Shown here: positions 5,536 to 6,922 of the stretch, piece by piece
How the letters are laid out: the number at the start of each line of letters is the position of its first letter
Numbering within the stretch: position 1 is the first letter of the stretch
Source of the DNA: REEP01 sp964603915
GTDB lineage: Bacteria > Pseudomonadota > Alphaproteobacteria > Rhodospirillales > Defluviicoccaceae
NCBI GenBank assembly: GCA_964603915.1
Contig: CAZRWU010000167.1
Span: forward strand, 1 to 6,922
Direction: 5' to 3'
Length of the DNA: 6,922 bases
The notes under the pieces: model-generated
Told to the model about the DNA's origin: nothing
What the model saw: the letters and a program-made list of their open reading frames with translations, nothing else
The model's database searches: none
Made by a program: the position numbers and the translations under genes

Positions 5536-6922
5536 GCGGCGCGCGACGCCTTCCGGCGCTCGTGCTCCTTCAACAGTTTCTTGCGGATGCGGATCGATTT
5601 CGGGGTGACCTCGATCAACTCGTCGTCGTTGATGACCTCGATCGAGAACTCCAGCGTGGTCTGAATCGGCGGCACGAGAATGATGTTCTCGTCGCTGCCG
5701 GCGGCGCGGATGTTGGTGAGCTGCTTGGCCTTCAGCGGATTGACGACGAGATCGTTGCCGCGGGAATGAATGCCGACGACCATGCCTTCGTACACCTCGG
5801 CGCCCGGACCGATGAACAGCCGGCCGCGCTCCTGCAGGTTGAACAGGGCATAGGCGAGGGCCTTGCCGGTCGCCATCGAGACCAGCGCGCCGTTGCCGCG
5901 CCCGCCGACGATCCCCTCGACCCGTGGCCCGTAATGCGAGAAGGCATGGTAGATCAGGCCCGTGCCCGAGGTGATCGTGAGGAACTCCGAGCGAAAGCCG
6001 ATCAAGCCGCGGGTGGGAATGAGATAATCGAGCCGCACCCGGCCGGCGCTGTCGGGGACCATGTCCTTCAGCTCGCCGCGCCGCTCGCCCAGCTTTTGCA
6101 TGACGGCGCCCTGATGGGCCTCCTCGACGTCGACGGTGAGGGTCTCCCAGGGTTCGCATACCTCGCCGTCGATGGTCCGCAAGATCACTTCCGGGCGCGA
6201 AATGGCGAGTTCGTAGCCCTCCCGGCGCATGGTCTCGATGAGAATGGCGAGATGCAGCTCGCCGCGTCCGGAGACCTTGAACTTGTCCGGATCGGCGGTC
6301 GGCTCGACGCGCAACGCGACGTTATGAATCAGCTCCCGCTCGAGCCGCTCGCGCAGGTTGCGGCTGGTGACGTACTTGCCCTCGCGCCCGCCGAACGGCG
6401 AGTCGTTGACCTGAAACGTCATGCTGATCGTCGGCTCGTCGACGACGAGCGCGGGAAGCGGCTCGACGCGCTCCGGATCGCATATCGTATCGGAAATCTT
6501 CAGGCCCTCGATGCCGGTGAACGCGATGATGTCGCCGGCCCCGGCTTCCTGCCGTTCGATCCGCTCCAGGCCGTGGAACCCGAGGATCTGCAAAAGCCGG
6601 CCGCGGCGCACCTCGCCGTCGGCGGTGGCGATGGCGACGGCGCCGTTGCGACAGGCGCGGCCGCGGCGGATGCGGCCGATGCCGATGACGCCGATGTAGC
6701 TCGAATAGTCGAGGGCGCTGACCTGGAGCTGGAGCGGCCCGTCCGGATCGACCTTCGGCGGCGGCACGTGATCGACGATGGTCTGAAACAGCGGGATCAT
6801 ATCGCCGCCGCGAACGTCCGCGTCCGGCGACGCCCAGCCCTGCATGGCGGAGGCGAAAATCACCGGGAAATCGAGCTGTTCCTCGCTGGCGCCGAGACGG
6901 GCAATGAGATCGAAGGTCTGAT
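5532..6922 (-). CDS. typA: Translational GTPase TypA/BipA (5' part beyond window edge)
   Basis: The C-terminal 462 residues of TypA/BipA, a ribosome-associated GTPase related to EF-G and LepA that supports ribosome assembly and growth under stress or cold. The visible part begins at the end of the G domain (EQLDFPVIFASAMQGWA, with ASAMQG as G5). The beta-barrel domain II follows (DPDGPLQLQVSALDYSSYIG), then domain III (FQVNDSPFGGREGKYVTSRN, SGRGELHLAILIETMRREGY) and domain V (RRGELKDMVPDSAGRVRLDY, TRGLIGFRSEFLT). The TypA-specific C-terminal domain ends with GRLFIGPGAEVYEGMVVGIH, NPLKAKQLTNIRAAGSDEN and DDELIEVTPKSIRIRKKLL. The usual length is about 605-610 residues, so roughly 145 N-terminal residues with the G1-G4 motifs lie outside. 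A GTG at 6863 opens a shorter frame, but coding continues unbroken to the edge, so it is not the start. Confidence 0.97.
   Translation of the reverse strand, partial: QTFDLIARLGASEEQLDFPVIFASAMQGWASPDADVRGGDMIPLFQTIVDHVPPPKVDPDGPLQLQVSALDYSSYIGVIGIGRIRRGRACRNGAVAIATADGEVRRGRLLQILGFHGLERIERQEAGAGDIIAFTGIEGLKISDTICDPERVEPLPALVVDEPTISMTFQVNDSPFGGREGKYVTSRNLRERLERELIHNVALRVEPTADPDKFKVSGRGELHLAILIETMRREGYELAISRPEVILRTIDGEVCEPWETLTVDVEEAHQGAVMQKLGERRGELKDMVPDSAGRVRLDYLIPTRGLIGFRSEFLTITSGTGLIYHAFSHYGPRVEGIVGGRGNGALVSMATGKALAYALFNLQERGRLFIGPGAEVYEGMVVGIHSRGNDLVVNPLKAKQLTNIRAAGSDENIILVPPIQTTLEFSIEVINDDELIEVTPKSIRIRKKLLKEHERRKASRAA

Overview
The window is GC-rich DNA, most likely from an alphaproteobacterium. 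The gene families point that way: an entericidin-type lipoprotein, a Gtt2-like glutathione S-transferase, a DUF1499 lipoprotein and TypA, with strongly GC-biased third codon positions. The order cannot be settled from this sequence alone. There are six well-supported protein genes, one weak small ORF, and one sizeable non-coding stretch (931-1282).

Left block, minus strand (1-930): a glutathione S-transferase (301-930) is followed by a doubtful 39-residue ORF (167-286), a small GC hairpin (180-194), and the start of an entericidin-family small lipoprotein (138 down to the left edge, cut off at its 3' end).

Middle block, plus strand (1283-5058): a three-gene operon that looks like a compact polysaccharide synthesis and secretion module. 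Gene 1 (1283-2635) encodes a soluble protein with three tandem zinc ribbons, matching my memory of the TackOD1 family. Its C-terminal region looks like a degenerate GGDEF domain: the active-site motif has decayed to RGNIY, but an RxxD inhibitory-site motif sits exactly five residues upstream. Gene 2 (2632-3918) overlaps it by ATGA and is a membrane-embedded processive family 2 glycosyltransferase (DAD, GED, QRLRW motifs). Gene 3 (3967-5058) is a single-pass HlyD-type membrane-fusion protein. Synthase plus HlyD resembles the Alg8/Alg44 (alginate) and BgsA/BgsB (mixed-linkage beta-glucan) pairs, but no PilZ domain is present. The working model is that the zinc-ribbon/pseudo-GGDEF protein is the c-di-GMP receptor switching the synthase on, as PelD does for Pel. 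This is inference and the main finding. A candidate sigma70 promoter (1211-1239) and a pair of 10-bp direct repeats lie upstream.

Right block, minus strand (5026-6922): the 3' three quarters of typA (bipA), followed with an ATGA overlap by a DUF1499 lipoprotein. The lipoprotein gene converges on the hlyD gene, and their coding ends overlap by 33 bp, so there is no intergenic terminator between the two transcription units.
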